The notes below the pieces were generated by a model that searched no databases, was not told the origin of the DNA, and was given only the letters and a program-made list of their open reading frames with translations. A program made the position numbers and the translations under genes. A stretch of DNA of 64,000 bases from Brienomyrus brachyistius (Eukaryota; Chordata; Actinopteri; Osteoglossiformes; Mormyridae): contig NC_064537.1 in the NCBI RefSeq assembly GCF_023856365.1, forward strand, positions 10,789,072 to 10,853,071, written 5' to 3'. Positions 39,577 through 53,000 of the stretch are shown piece after piece; positions within the stretch are counted from its first letter, which is position 1; every line of letters begins with the position of its first letter.

Positions 39577-40208
39577 GGCCTTGACCACACGTAAACGGGT
39601 ACTTTTAAAAACGTAGCTTTTTCTGTGCTGTGTTTTACGGTGTTTTACGTCACTGAAAGTGGGGCTTTTGTACAACCCTGTCCGGGGTGAAGATTTTTTG
39701 AAACTCTGTTTTCAGGAACAGGAAACTTTGGCTTGTAACGTCAGATTGTGCGCCGTTCACGGTTTGTTACATTAGCTGTTCTACGTTAGCCTAGCAGAAC
39801 TGGTAATAAGGCTTCTGATTGGCCAAAATTGATTTATGGTTAGAGTTATATCGTCCCCTGTTGGTTTGGCTTGCTCATGATTGCGCGTTTCAGCATTTTC
39901 ACGTGGACGATATTTTAATATCTCATATCTTTTAATAACAGAGGAGGACAACACAACGTTTTCAAAAATACCCATGTACGTGTGTGTAATGATTGTTTCT
40001 TATTGTTGCAAGTTGACGGTGTTTTATTTTGGGTCCAGGAGGCGGCGCTCGAGCCTCGTAAGAGGGTGGTAGAAAAAAGAGCGGGTGCACGGGAAGTTTG
40101 CGGTTTTGGCGTATGTTTGCAGGGAGTGCAAAATATGAATGAAGTGTTCATGCATTACTTTCTTCTGCTTATTTTATAACAGTGACATTTTACAGTGTGG
40201 ACAGGGCC
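39577..40208. mobile_element. 632-bp inverted-repeat DNA element, TTA target site
   Basis: The left end reads GGCCTTGACCACACGTAAAC and the right end is its near inverse (GGCCCTGTCCACACTGTAAA on the minus strand). TTA is repeated at 39574-39576 and 40209-40211. The left arm continues with ACGTAGCTTTTTCTGTGC, familiar from abundant fish elements. It encodes no transposase. Three-base TTA duplication fits PIF/Harbinger-like elements, but I did not settle the superfamily. Confidence 0.8.
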
Positions 40209-40891
40209 TTAGAGAAAACCAGAACCCACACCCGGGTTCTTCAGCACCGCATTTGCATCTCCCCATGTACAACAAAGAGTCCTGCCTATGCAGCCGCTCA
40301 TCGTCAGCTGACCAAAGGCCGTCACCGGCTATTCACTAACATACTGAGGAGCAGCAGATTCTGGGGTGAAAAGAAATCAACAAGCTGGAAATGTTGAAAA
40401 AGGGCCCATGTGCCCTTTCCTGTAATGTGCTAATAGACTGGAAGTAATTGAATGTCACATCAGCCCAGTATCCCTGGGGGAACATAGAGCTGGTTTAGGG
40501 TATCATATCTCACGTAGGCCTGGTGAGTCACCGTCCTGGTGTTATTTGGTAAAAAAAAATACAGAAATAGCTATGGGCGGAATTTGTGCATGAGTCAAAG
40601 CTAGTCTTTAAAAAGATACTACTAATTTACTAATAGATGAGTCCATTAATACAGTACATTATAATTATATTTTTGCTAAATGAAAATGGATCGTTTAGCA
40701 TCTACTCATTTTCCATTTCTAATGCACTTCTCCAGTGAGAGAAATCAGGTCAGTAGTTCTTTTTTGTCTTCCGAAAACTTGTCCAAGTACTTAATTGTCG
40801 TGAGAAATGCTCCAAAGCAATCGAGAAAAACTGTAAAATTAATGTAAATAACTGTAATATCATCTATTTCTTCTGCGTTCACCCATTATCA

Positions 40892-40905
40892 CCAGCAGGT
40901 GGCAG
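40892..40905 (+). promoter_or_regulatory. CTCF-like core motif
   Basis: CCAGCAGGTGGCAG matches CCASYAGRKGGCRS at all 14 positions. It lies between the two genes. Motif presence does not show binding. Confidence 0.5.
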
Positions 40906-41361
40906 TAGTGTCATACTGTGTCTTTTTCATTCCTATTAAAGTTTTTCTAAATTTGTTCCTCAAGTGACAATTAACATTTGCGAAACAGCAAGTGTAATCC
41001 CCACACCATAATGTCACTTTTGCACAGTAGAACATAATTTTTCACTGTTTCACCCAGATTTCCAAATGTTTTAGTAGATGCGTGCATATAGTTTTGTACA
41101 ATTACCATTTGGCACAATTTTCAGTTGCTTTAGTCTTGTTGATTTATGTACATTATGTAGTTTTCCCATTCCCAATAAACCGCCAAAATTATGTATGTTT
41201 GTCATCATCGTGTTAGTCGTCACACGCAAAACAGTTAACCAAGCTTTCAAAATTATTTAAACATATATTCCATTAATTGCAGTGTTACAGCATTGATCTC
41301 AGCATCCACAGCACATGCTTCTGCCATCATTTGTTGTTCCTGTGTTGCCATTTGCTGTTTT

Positions 41362-41450
41362 TGTGTTATACGGTGCTGTGTGGCTTTTTTGTGTTATATG
41401 GTGCTGTGTGGCTTTTTTGTGTTATACGGTGCTGTGTGGCTTTTTTGTGT
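41362..41450 (+). repeat. 28-bp tandem repeat, about three units
   Basis: The unit contains GTGTTATACGGTGCTGTGTG followed by a T-run; units start near 41363, 41391 and 41419. Confidence 0.93.
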
Positions 41451-43923
41451 TTGCTATTGTGTTGAGATCTGAAGAAGTTACATGTGCATGAGAATGTTTC
41501 TCTTGCCGGTGAACTTTTCGGACTGCAATGCAGAGCCTTGCAATGTTGAAACTGGACATGAATAAGTATCAGTTTGCCACAGCGGAAAATGATCAGTCAT
41601 TGACAATGAGAACGTGGGAACCGACTATCATTCAGAATTGTGGAGCTCAGGAGCAGACTTGCACTGACATTTTGACAATATATTTTAGTATTTCAACTCT
41701 CGTGGTTAAAATGATGCAGATCGTGAGTTAATTATTTTGGGTAAGTTACAGGCTTTTGGCAGCTAAACCATAGTTTTGTGAAATGCTCTTATAGTCTTGG
41801 GAATGTTAAGGATGTTTCATGAAATGCGTCAAAGACATAGAGAAAAACTAACTAGAACAGCAGCTCACCCAGATGAGTGCAATTCAGTCAGTTATTCACG
41901 ATTGGTCACAAACACGCAGCGTTGAAAGTGTTTCAACTTCAGTTCGAATTAAATGTAACTGAATATAATGGAACAAACTGATCTTTTTAATGTGAAAAAT
42001 TAATAATCTAAACTAATGTCATCTGGAAAGAAGAACTTAACGGGTGTTTGATTGGCTGTGTGAATACATTATAGAAATTAGATCTACTGAAACATGAGTG
42101 TAATGATGACAGATGGTTCGATGGCACTGCAGTTTGACTCTGGACAGAAAATGACAAGAACTAATAGATTTGTGGGGGAAAAAAACAAATATATGTACAA
42201 ACACATTTAAAAGTTATTCTATTTATAAAATTAAATTTAATAAATTACAGAATTTACAGTACATTTATCATACATCTTACATTTAAGACAGAAAATAGTG
42301 TGCAAATGCTGAATGTGAATACACTTCATTTTAACTAAGACCCTGGTGGTCTCAGGTCTGCTGTATAAGTGGTTTACAGCAAACTGACACAGAATCAGAT
42401 TAGAAACACGAGGGAGCAATACTACACATTCAACAGATGTTCCTGAATAATGACATTGATTCAGAAATATAACATCCAAATAAAAGCACAGGATCATAAA
42501 TGGACATATTCAAAATAGATTGATTTGAGAAAAAAAAAGTGATGAATATATATTTTCATGGCTGCTAGTTATCGCGGTTTTCAATTTAGAAGCCATTACC
42601 CAAAATGCAATGCTGTAGGAACCGAGAATGTACACATTTGTCATTGTCACTCAATTTTAAGTGGTTTAAACTTTTCATTGGTTACCTCCTACCGCACAGC
42701 TCTGTGCTCTGCAGATGCGACGAGTATAACTAGGACAATCATCATACGATAGACAGGTTGTACTACACACCAGAAAACCTATGACAAAGTGAGCCAGCCT
42801 TCATTCCAGTTGTCTGGTAATTCTATAGTGAAAGGGCCTTTACCAATACCAAAGGCTACAAACAAGCTTTGAAAGTATTGGCAGCGGGTGCTGTAGTGGA
42901 TCATGCCCTGCAACTTAGAACTCTTAAGTGCTCCTGACGTACCTTTCTGGATGTATCACTACAATAATCACGGAAATAAGGGTAATTAATAGTATTTTTT
43001 GATCCAGCATATCGCCGACTAACCTTCCTGCATATTGCACTTCTTTTAGCATATAAAGTCAAAGATAAAATAGACACTGCCAAACAGAGAGCCTGATTCG
43101 AGATGCCAGGCTTTAGCATCAGTGCAAACCCAAACCCTCTTTAAGGAAAAAAAATTGCACTGGTCAAAAGCCTTGATAATCAGGCTCTAAATGTCTGCAA
43201 AATGTCTAGCAGCTACTGGGGACCGCTCCCCGCTCCCCTGTCCATCTGCTTTCCCCCTCAATGTCACCCTCTAGTGGCTGTTAATATTCACCACAGTGCA
43301 GTCACTCCGTTGTAATTGCCTTCCGCCCCCAATGTTTTCACTTCTGCCCCCTAAGCATGAGAACTTCCCCAGGAATTTCTGACTAGCACTTAGCATAATA
43401 ACCGGCAGCTTAATCAGTAAAACCCACTAACTCGGGGGCCTGAGAATAGTCTTACTGAAGCCCATAGCTTGATCTCTAACCAGTGAAGCGAGGAAAGATT
43501 TAACACTCTGTCACCAGACACAATGGAGTAGTCTAGAGAACGATACTCCTACTCTTCTTGGTAATATCAGTAAATAAAGGTCAAGGGCGTCCATGGAGAC
43601 AGGCAAAGTCACAGACTCCATAGGCAGTGCTCAGTTTTACACAAGCCACAGTGGAGTCATCGAGCCCAAATTATGACAGTTTCCTCAATAACTGAAAATA
43701 TGCTGGTGACCATGTCAGCGGGAGACAGTTAGAATTTACATTACGCCTCCAGAAAATCAACCATCAGTGAGAGACTTCCAGTACGCTAACCGCTGTGTAG
43801 AGCTCAGCTCCTTACTGGAGACGGTGGGTGGTTGATACAGAAGGTGGTGAAGTGTCAGTGGCTGATAAAAACTTCAGCATAAGCCTCTGCAGATGATTCA
43901 GCCTTTTCCCCTACGTCCCCTGG

Positions 43924-44080
43924 TCAGTGGATAATTCCTGCAAAGGTATTGAGAGGCAGGAGAAGGGCTTTGCTCATATACTTGCTCAGTCCAGCCTGCT
44001 TCTCCCCACCAAGGCTGAACCTATTATTTGCGCTCTTCTGGACGCTGTATCCTGGATCCACACACGGGACGATTTCAATG
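43924..44080 (-). CDS. pik3r6: pik3r6 exon 19 (last)
   Basis: The acceptor TTTGCCAG precedes 44080. It completes the Ser codon split from exon 18 and encodes [16 protein letters not shown] and onward to [13 protein letters not shown] and TGA. Human PIK3R6 ends in the parallel LLMPINTFSGIVQ. Confidence 0.94.
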
Positions 44081-47000
44081 CTGGCAAACAAGAGCAGTTT
44101 AAATGTCAGTTCTTTGTTTTTTTTGTTTTAAGGAACATCACTGGTGCTAGTGTTCCACAGTGCTCCGGATGTCCTGCCCTAAGCAGGATCATCCACCGCT
44201 GACTACTCACCTTTGAACGTCTTTAAAAGTCCGGCGTGAATCTTTGTCAAGACAGACGGTGAAACTCTTATTCTCAAGTGACTGGAATTTAATGTTACAT
44301 GTCCTGATTTTGTTCTCCTGCCAGCGCGAGATGGAAAAAAAATGCATTTACGATCAAATAGTCACCAGCCGCAAGTGCATATTGTAAGCATTTTAATCAC
44401 AATTGAGCAACTAAACATATTCATACAGTACTGGGCAAAAGCCCGAGGCAGTCAAAGATAATGTTTAAGGCTATTTATCTTGGTAGTAAGTGCATATTTG
44501 CTCAGAACAAACACAATTTAGCATTAGAAGATATGCAAATCACCTGCAACACAGACTAACAAGAATTTCATCTGTTCTCCAAAAAGTTACTGATATCTAG
44601 TTGGACGGCTAGATCAGTTCCCAAACCTCTCCTCAACCCAGAACCTCTCCTGAACTTTGTTCATTTCACCACCAGCCCAATTAATTCATCCATCCATCCA
44701 TCCATCATCCATCCATCCATCCATCCATCCATCCAATTTCTGTAACTGCTTATCCTATTCAGGGTCACGGGGGGGGGGGGGGGGGGGTCCCATAGCCTAT
44801 CCTGAAGGTTACAGGTACAAGGCAGGGAAGAACAGGATGGGGTGTCAACCCATTACAAGGCACATTCACACACCATTCACTCACACAGGCACGCCAGTGG
44901 GCAGTTTGCTAACTCCAGTTAACCTCAGCATGCTTTTGGACCCTGGGGGGAAACCGGAGAACCCAGAGGAAACCCCACGACAACACAGGGAACCTTAACG
45001 GAGACACAAACCGTGGTCCCAGAGGTGTGAAGGGAGAGAGCTAACCACTTAGTCACCATACTGCCATCCAATCCACTTATTCATTAAATTTGTTAAATGA
45101 CCGAATGAGGTATTAATCAGCCAACCAATGTGGAGTAGCGGTTGAATCAAAATATATCAGTATGTCGTATGGTTGCTGCAAATACTGGGTTGAATTAAAC
45201 TGATATACAGAATTATCTTTAAAAAAATACCCACCGTGCTATTTTTTGATTTGGAGTCGGCGAACTTCACAGTCAGCCAGTCGAGATCTGGGGGTAGAAC
45301 GGCCAGATATGAATAATCACCTGTAACGCAGGATCTGCTGTGCATCGGTATTAATACTACTTAATACTATGCTATACTATTACCACCACTACTAATACTA
45401 CTAATAATAATACATATGCATATTTAAAATACATTGTACTTACAGCACACCGTGGACTACAGCATTTCAAACTACGCATACGATTCTCATTATTTCTTTT
45501 ATTTCATATGAAAATATTTAAGTTCCCTATTTGCACGTGCCGCACGCTCTGATGTGCGAATGTCACGTTTATCCCGTGCAATGAGATGTGGGTTCATGCC
45601 AGGTAAACAATGGGGAGACGAGTGCCGTTGTCTAATAGTTAATGTCAGCATTTGTCTGTTTCCGCATTTACAGGGAAATGCACGGCGGGGTCATGCTGAA
45701 TGTAGCCGACGTCCCGTTAACTAACCCAAAAAACAGGTGAGAAACGCCGTATAGATATGCTAACAAAAATAGATTTTTTTTTTTGCATTTTTAATGGAGA
45801 GGATGGATTCTGCTGAAATCAGAGGGTTTATGCTTCCTTGTTTGGGTTACATATCGAAGGAAGGGATTTTCCCTGCTAGATTACATATTACTTCCGTATT
45901 TCTGGATACTAATTTAGACACGGCCTTACTGCAACACAACTGTCCTCAAATAGCCCCTCACACAAGTACGAGCAAAGCGCAAGTTGACAGAATTATGGTC
46001 TTCTGGTCTATAACGATAATATCAGATGTTTGGACAATATAAATTTTAACATCAAACCGTTTTTAAAAAGTGCAAAGTATAAACAACATTCTTATACTGA
46101 CAATTAATAACAGATGTCTGTTCCTAAATTACCCTACTGGCTCAAAAGTGGAATCAACTAAAACACTGATTTTTAATCGTTTCAATCCTAACTGAATGAC
46201 CGGCACTTAATTGTGGTAAAGTAATTGATTGCTTTAGCAACAAGATAAGAGGTGTTACTATGTAGCGGTACGTGATTTGCAAATACCAGTCAATTCTAGT
46301 GTACACCTTGCGTGGTTTAAAGCCTCACCTTCTGCTTCACTGGATGGAATCGCATTCACATGCACTTCTGTTGTTCTTAGTAAAATATTCTTTTCTAGAT
46401 CTCTGTTGCTTAGGGAAGCCTGATGAAAACAGAAAACGTGGTGACAATGTACCAATATACAGTCAAGGCTGCCAGGCACAATAATCATGTAGTAAGGCGG
46501 CCAGCATAAGAAGGCAGATAAACACTGAATACAGCTATTGTAAAACACACTTACTCATCATAAAACAGGCCTGCTTACCTTCCTGTAGCTAATGGAGATG
46601 AACGCCCCGCACGTTTCTGTTACGGTCTTCCTGTGTCTGATAGATGCATCTGAAAGGATCAAGTAGGGGTCAATGAAAAGGTTAAGATCCGTGGATCCCT
46701 GAATGAGGGTATGAAGCATTGAGCACCCAATCCGCTCCACACTTCCCGGACCTTTGTGGCTGATCTCCGGCAATTCGGCCTCCAGGTTGGAGATGAAAAC
46801 ATCTTCGACTGGGTCCTTCGGGTTGGAGAAGCAAATCTGCGGGCACAACGGATACAGAGCATCAGAAATCAGAACGTGAGCAGGCCAGTCTGTCGCCTTC
46901 CACACTGTCTGACAGTTTCCCTACAATTAATCCAATACCAGGTTCTGCTGAGCTTGATGCCCGACCCTAGATGTCCATCTATCAGAGGACACACACGCAC

Positions 47001-50000
47001 GTACACCCTATGTGAAATGCAGACACACCACTTCCCCCAATATGCTTTTACAAACATAAGAGGAAACCCACACCAATAGAGGAAGAACATGCAAACGGCA
47101 CACACACACAGAGCCAATCACGCTAACCCAGAAGCCACAGTGCAGCCCACTGAAACACCAACAGAACTTTCCCATAGATAAAACCACAATGCACATTTGG
47201 ATGGGGAATACCAGTGGTACAGTACAATACAAGAGACAAGCTGAATTTTCTTCAGTAAATATTTATATGAATGCATAAAATGAATTAAGAACAATCTGTG
47301 ACATTATTTCATATTATTGAGGACTGAGGAAACCAAGGAGTCCGTATGTAAGCAGACAGCACCCACCTTGACAGTGTAGATGGTGAAGAAGACAGGCTGA
47401 AGCGCAGTGCGGATATAGTAGGAGATGACGTCCACCAAAAAAGGGCTAGGCTCTGAGGAACTGGCAGTGTTCGATTGCTGCAAGGAGACGCCCAGAGCTG
47501 TAATTTCACTGAGGCACTGTATCACTGCATGTCCTCAGATTGCCCAACAAACTACCCAACATCTTCTTGTTTCCGTAGAAACACTAGTGAGGCGCAAATT
47601 TATTTGCTAGCTGTTTTGCAAATTTACGCGGTAATTTCCTGATTCATACCGTTCTCGCCATCTGCGGAATCATGTATCCGAGGCTGGTGATGTTGCAGTC
47701 ATACCACGGATCTACCCGCCCCAAGTAGGCGGCCATGGAGCAGATACTGCTCCTCTCCTAGGAACGAACAGAGGAGCACTTCTGAATTCTTCTGCTCTAA
47801 CAGACTAGATGACAGTGACTGACCCAGAGAAAGGGGGCAGCCTTACGTTTCCAGGAGAGCTTGCAGCAGGGTCATTGGTGACTGGAACATAGTACATCTG
47901 TAGGTTGACTCTTGTCGTCAGAAACAGACGCCTTGCCTCCCTTTTCCTATTTATAAGAAATTAATAAATTAAAAAATAAAAGTAGAGTGATAGAGCATGC
48001 AATTGTTGCTTTCAGAGACACTGGGATGTGATTTCTGAAAGCACAGATTGGCATAATAACAACCACTAACAGACTTCTGTGTAAAGAATTTTTTTTTGTG
48101 ATGTCATGATGTCATGACAAAGATTATGATGTCATAGCCACTATGTCATGAGGTAAGGTGCAAGCTGGTCAGAGCTGAGAATGAAATTTACCTCAGGGAG
48201 TAGTAGGCCCTGGCGAGCCTTCCCAGCACTCTGTCGTCACCCATAACCACAATACGAGCAGTGAAGTGGCGCTGTTGCTTAGGCAACGGGGTGCTCCCGC
48301 TGCCCGCTTTCCTCAGCAGCGTACCGCTGGTGCCCCCCTCCTCCAAGGAGTCCTGGATGAGCACCATGCTGTCCGTCATGGACGGCTTCATCCTGATGCC
48401 GCCCCGGCGATTGAGACGGGCTGGCTCCTGCTGTTCCTGCACGCCCCCACTGCCTGCTGCGGGGGTATCGGCACCCATCCCCAGCAGCTCGCTTGCCGGC
48501 AGGTCCCGTTCGATGCCACTATCTGTGGACATGACGGAGTAGCGCGGCATGTCGGAGCCCAGGTCCGCCGGGAGGTCCGCCATGTCGAAGTCATCCTGGT
48601 TAATGGAGTACTGCTCAGTCATGGAGCCTGGGCGAAAACACTTCGCCAGCTCCTTCCCTGGGAAAGATTTTGCAGAAGGTTGTCAGAATCCAGAACTGAG
48701 GCCATGTTAAATGCATGGTCCAAAAGCAGAATGGACTTCTGAATGAATCGCTGTGGCTTCTTATGCAAGTACTTAAACAGAGAGAAATGGACAGACGGCA
48801 CCAGGGCAGCACAGAGTCCCCGAGGACCCGAGCGACAGGAAACTCACAGAGGTCGTCATCCTCCTTCCATAGGTGGAAGCTGAACTCCGGATTGGGAAGT
48901 CGAGAGTCACACAAGGTGTGCGGGAGCTGGGATGATGGTTCTAAACAAAAGGAAGATACAAAAGGAAGAAAACAACAAGAAGCTCAGAAAAACAAACCAC
49001 AGCTGTTGTAGAAAGAAAAAATGCATTTTTAAGCCACTGAGTTTAATGGAGTTTGACAATATTCGAAACTTCAAGCAGGCAGGAAATCCGACCAGGTACC
49101 TGCGGACTGTCCTGGGCAGTGACTGTGGGCCGTATCTCGACGAGCAGTGGCGAGGATCTTGTCGTATAGCTGTTGCAGCTTGGCGGTGTGCTGGGCGCGC
49201 TCTGTGCTGACTTCCTCTGCAGACTGCTCCACTGCTGCCACCACTTCCTGGAAGTACGGCTCGACGTCTTGGCCTATGTCCTGGTGGGCGTTAAAAGGGT
49301 TATAAATAGAAATGGCTGACAACTGGCCGTCGGTGCCAAACACCTCTGCACACTGGCGCCCAGTTGGTGATCTCATTGTCGAGTCTGCTGGCATCTATGC
49401 TGTAGGTCAGCTCTGATGTGAGCTTGCAAGTGGAACACCTGAACGGAGACCGGCCTCATTTATTTTGTGCGATCTTTTAAACAAAAGAGGCGAGGCGATT
49501 TGACTGACCCCCAGGGCGCCAGCCAGCATGGAGACATGGCAGCTCTCCCCCAGCGCTGCCTGCACCGAGTGCTGGATCACGCTGCACATATGGCCCAGCG
49601 AGCCCCGGATCGAGCCCGTCGGCTCCATGTCGGCCCTCACAGCTTCCCCAAGGGGTCCCGAGAAGACGCTGGGGTCCGCAAACACCAGCACCCTGCGGGA
49701 AGAGTGCAGTCAGCATGCGACGCGATGCAGAGAAAGCCTGACAGACTGCGGCGCATGCAGATCAAAGGGCTAATCAATCATTAGCCAGCCAGCAATATTC
49801 ATTTGCACTGTGAATATTGACAATCTGCTAAGCAAACAAATGCAGTGATAGCTCGAAAAGGCTTACTTCTCATGGAAGGGATATGACTCGCTCTTCAAGT
49901 TCTGCTCGGCGAGTACCATCCTCTGGTACATCACACCTAGGGACAGGTTAACAGGTTGACGGCTGCAGTTTCTGAAGACCAGCACGCAAGTACAGCAGTA

Positions 50001-53000
50001 CTTTGACTAGGCCGTAACCAAAGGGGCGTCAAACACAGCGTCAATGAGCAAACTGGGGTAGAGGTGAAGGAAGCATGGATTCGCCGTGAAAGACATGCAT
50101 CCCTTCTCAGTGCAGAACACTTCCTGTTCAGTCATAAGCATGTCTGCGCATTCTGAGTACAGATTAAGAGAACTGCATTGTGAAATTCCCAGCTCAAATT
50201 CCATGCAGGGGAATTTCGGAAGTGACTAGGATAAGTGGTTAAAAGGGGGGGGGGTGGGAACATAAGCAGGGGAGTGAAAAACACCAGATAAACGGGCATC
50301 TAAAGGGTTAACAGGGGTCACACTCAGCCACAGACAGGTAAACACGTGTATTTTCACTGCTGTGATGTCAAACAGGGCATCGCACTCACTTTTGTTCATT
50401 TTGCCCATAGCCAATACGTGGCCCTACACATTGCGCACGACTGCACCGTCCGGATCGGAGTGACACACACCTGGCGTGGACATTTCTGTCTTGATGTGTT
50501 TGGCGTAGCCAAGGCCCACAATGCAGTACGGCTGCGGCAGGATCAGCAGCCGCTTGCAGATGTCATACACCCGCTTGTATAGCTCGTCTGGAATGTAAGC
50601 GGCCTGCGACACGCAGAAAAAGAACAAAAAAAACAGGATGGTACCAGATTTGCCACGGAAACTGACTGCGAGCCAGTGGGAGGGGTAGGACGACTACGAG
50701 CAACGAGCGGGAATGCAGCATGCAGATTGAAATCGGGACTGACGCGAAGCAGGAAATCTGATACAAATTAAACGAACAACAGCAGACAGAGAGGAAACAT
50801 CTACAACGTGAATTTTCCCGACAGCCATTCGAGACGAACGCGGAAGGCAAGCGAAGAGCAGAAACGACCAAAAAACCAGATGAGTGAGCTTGTAGGTGTG
50901 AATGACTCTCACCTGAACGACAGCGTAGATCAGAGTGTGAAGGAGCGGAATAATGTAGGTCTTAACGTCCAGCCTTTCCGCCTGTAAGAGCCAGAAGAAT
51001 CTCGGGGTAAGTTGATCTCTCAAAGTACTAATGCGGTAAAATGGCCAGGGGTGGGGTGACTTAATCTTTACCCTCCAGGTGCATTTAATAGTAACTGACA
51101 GGTGGCCCCTGCTGTTTCCTGAATAAGTGTCTAACAGTAAATTAAGTTGTGTGTTAACAGCAAATCTTCCTGTAAATTTCTCATGGATATGGTTAGTTTG
51201 TCCCTAATATGCATCTGGGAGCAGGTCACGATTGGTGCCAACACCTGTTTTTAGGTGTTACAGGTTGATTCGGGACTGTGGGATTGCTTGACTCTTCTTA
51301 GAGTCTTAGTAGATGTTTAACACGTGTCCCCGGTTTAATTTGAAATCTCCCCAGTAATGGGGCAAGAGTTCAACCAGATTCTTTAACACCCCTCCTTCGC
51401 AATTTTTTAGGTTTTCTTTAAGCCTTGGAACCAAGATGGCTGCTTTATGGTCGCGATCATTTCTGCCCGTACCCTCTCTAGCTCCTTCACCACCACTTTC
51501 ACCAAGGAGAGGCTGTTCGCGGGATGGTTCTGGACCTTCTTGTGCAGAGTCCAACGCAGCATCCCTTCAGATAGGGTGAAGGAAAGATACACAGCTGTTA
51601 CAGGACTCCCTGCCAGACTGGTTACCTGTTTCTCCCTCTAAAACCAGGCCTCTCGAAAAGCTGCCTTTTTAGAAACTTGCTGGTAAAAATGAATTACAAT
51701 GAATGATTATACGATTGGCTAGATCAGCAATTCTCAACCCATGGGTTACAACCCAAGTTTTGGTCGCGGTAAGTTCTGAAAGGGTCGCGATGCAGAGTTG
51801 CAAATGTGAGCCTTTTAAATCCGGCAAGCTCCTACACTGATCCGCCATCAGATTTCCTAGCCCCAATTCTAGAATTAACCTATGGGTGTTGGTTCTGCAA
51901 ATGCTTAGCGCAAAACTAGTGACCACTCAACCAATCCAAGGGACCAAACCGCAGATGCTTAATTTAAAATTCACTGGCACATCCAATCAGATTTGTGCGA
52001 TACGCACTGACTGGCGTAAATTAGCATAGCGCACTGAACACTTGGTCACAGCGTTAATTTAAATCTATACTTGATAAAGGATTGTGACTGAGCTGACAGG
52101 GTCAAAAATTGGGTTGCGGTGCAAATAAGGTTGAGAACCGCTGAACTACATTAAACTCATTTTGTAGAATGACCCACTCTCCCAATTCCACATTGTCAGC
52201 TAATTTTGCGAACATTTCAATGAACTCGCACAAGTCGCACAAGTTCATCAAAGACCTCAGAGATGTAAACCTTCAGCACTTTAACCGCAGGTATATTTAA
52301 ACACACTGTGCTTTATCTGCCCTCATTCACAGAGACGCCTGAGGTAATACATGCAGGCGTCGACAAAACCACCCTCTGAATACCAGATACGCATTGCTTT
52401 TAGATAGAACGCCATGTATTAGCATTAGCTGTAAAAGACACTGAATTTCAGTACACGCAGATGGGGTTGGGGTATTGCTTCGCTCACCTCGGTTGAACAG
52501 GGAGGCGGGGGTGACGGCAGTCCACCTCTCTGAGTACCGCCTGGAGGCTGCGGTAAATGTCGGACTCTGCTGCCGTCGAGGAGATGCTGCCGCCTGCTGA
52601 GAAACACAGCAGCACAGTTGAACGCTGATCCTGGATCAGTGATGAGCCAGTTCCCTCTCAATGAGTATGTGAAGGACAACTATGACCACAGTCACATGTA
52701 TCATAATTATATCACAAATATTATTTTGATATCCATTTCGGTAATACTTCACTTAAAGTATAAGCCGTTGTAATGAATTATGATGGTATTTATTGTGCAT
52801 TATAAACGAGAGCTTCATACTTCATAGACCATTCATAATGCATAATAAACATGGTTATAATGTGTTGTCTCTTTATAAATCGTTATAGCTGTGTTTATGA
52901 AACTTGATGAATGCATCATAATGAATTATGAAGGTATCTATAATTCATTATACATGAGTGCTTTAAGTAAAGTGTTAATTCCTTACAAATTATACAGCAC

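Larger units (their letters stand above)
40209..43923. other. Intergenic between pik3r6 and the bmerb1-like gene
   Basis: This includes the pik3r6 3' UTR at its upper end. I saw no AATAAA or ATTAAA on the minus strand within 1 kb below the pik3r6 stop. A 28-bp repeat and a CTCF-like site are listed separately. No gene was recognised. Confidence 0.45.

Noticed and set aside
48188..48622. Independent 144-residue gene starting MTEQYSINQ
   Set aside because: It is the body of pik3r6 exon 10; homology and the splice acceptor extend upstream of this ATG.
51306..51554. 82-codon frame overlapping pik3r6 exon 3 in another frame
   Set aside because: The conserved [13 protein letters not shown] reading is in the neighbouring frame, which alone matches the family and the exon 4 phase.
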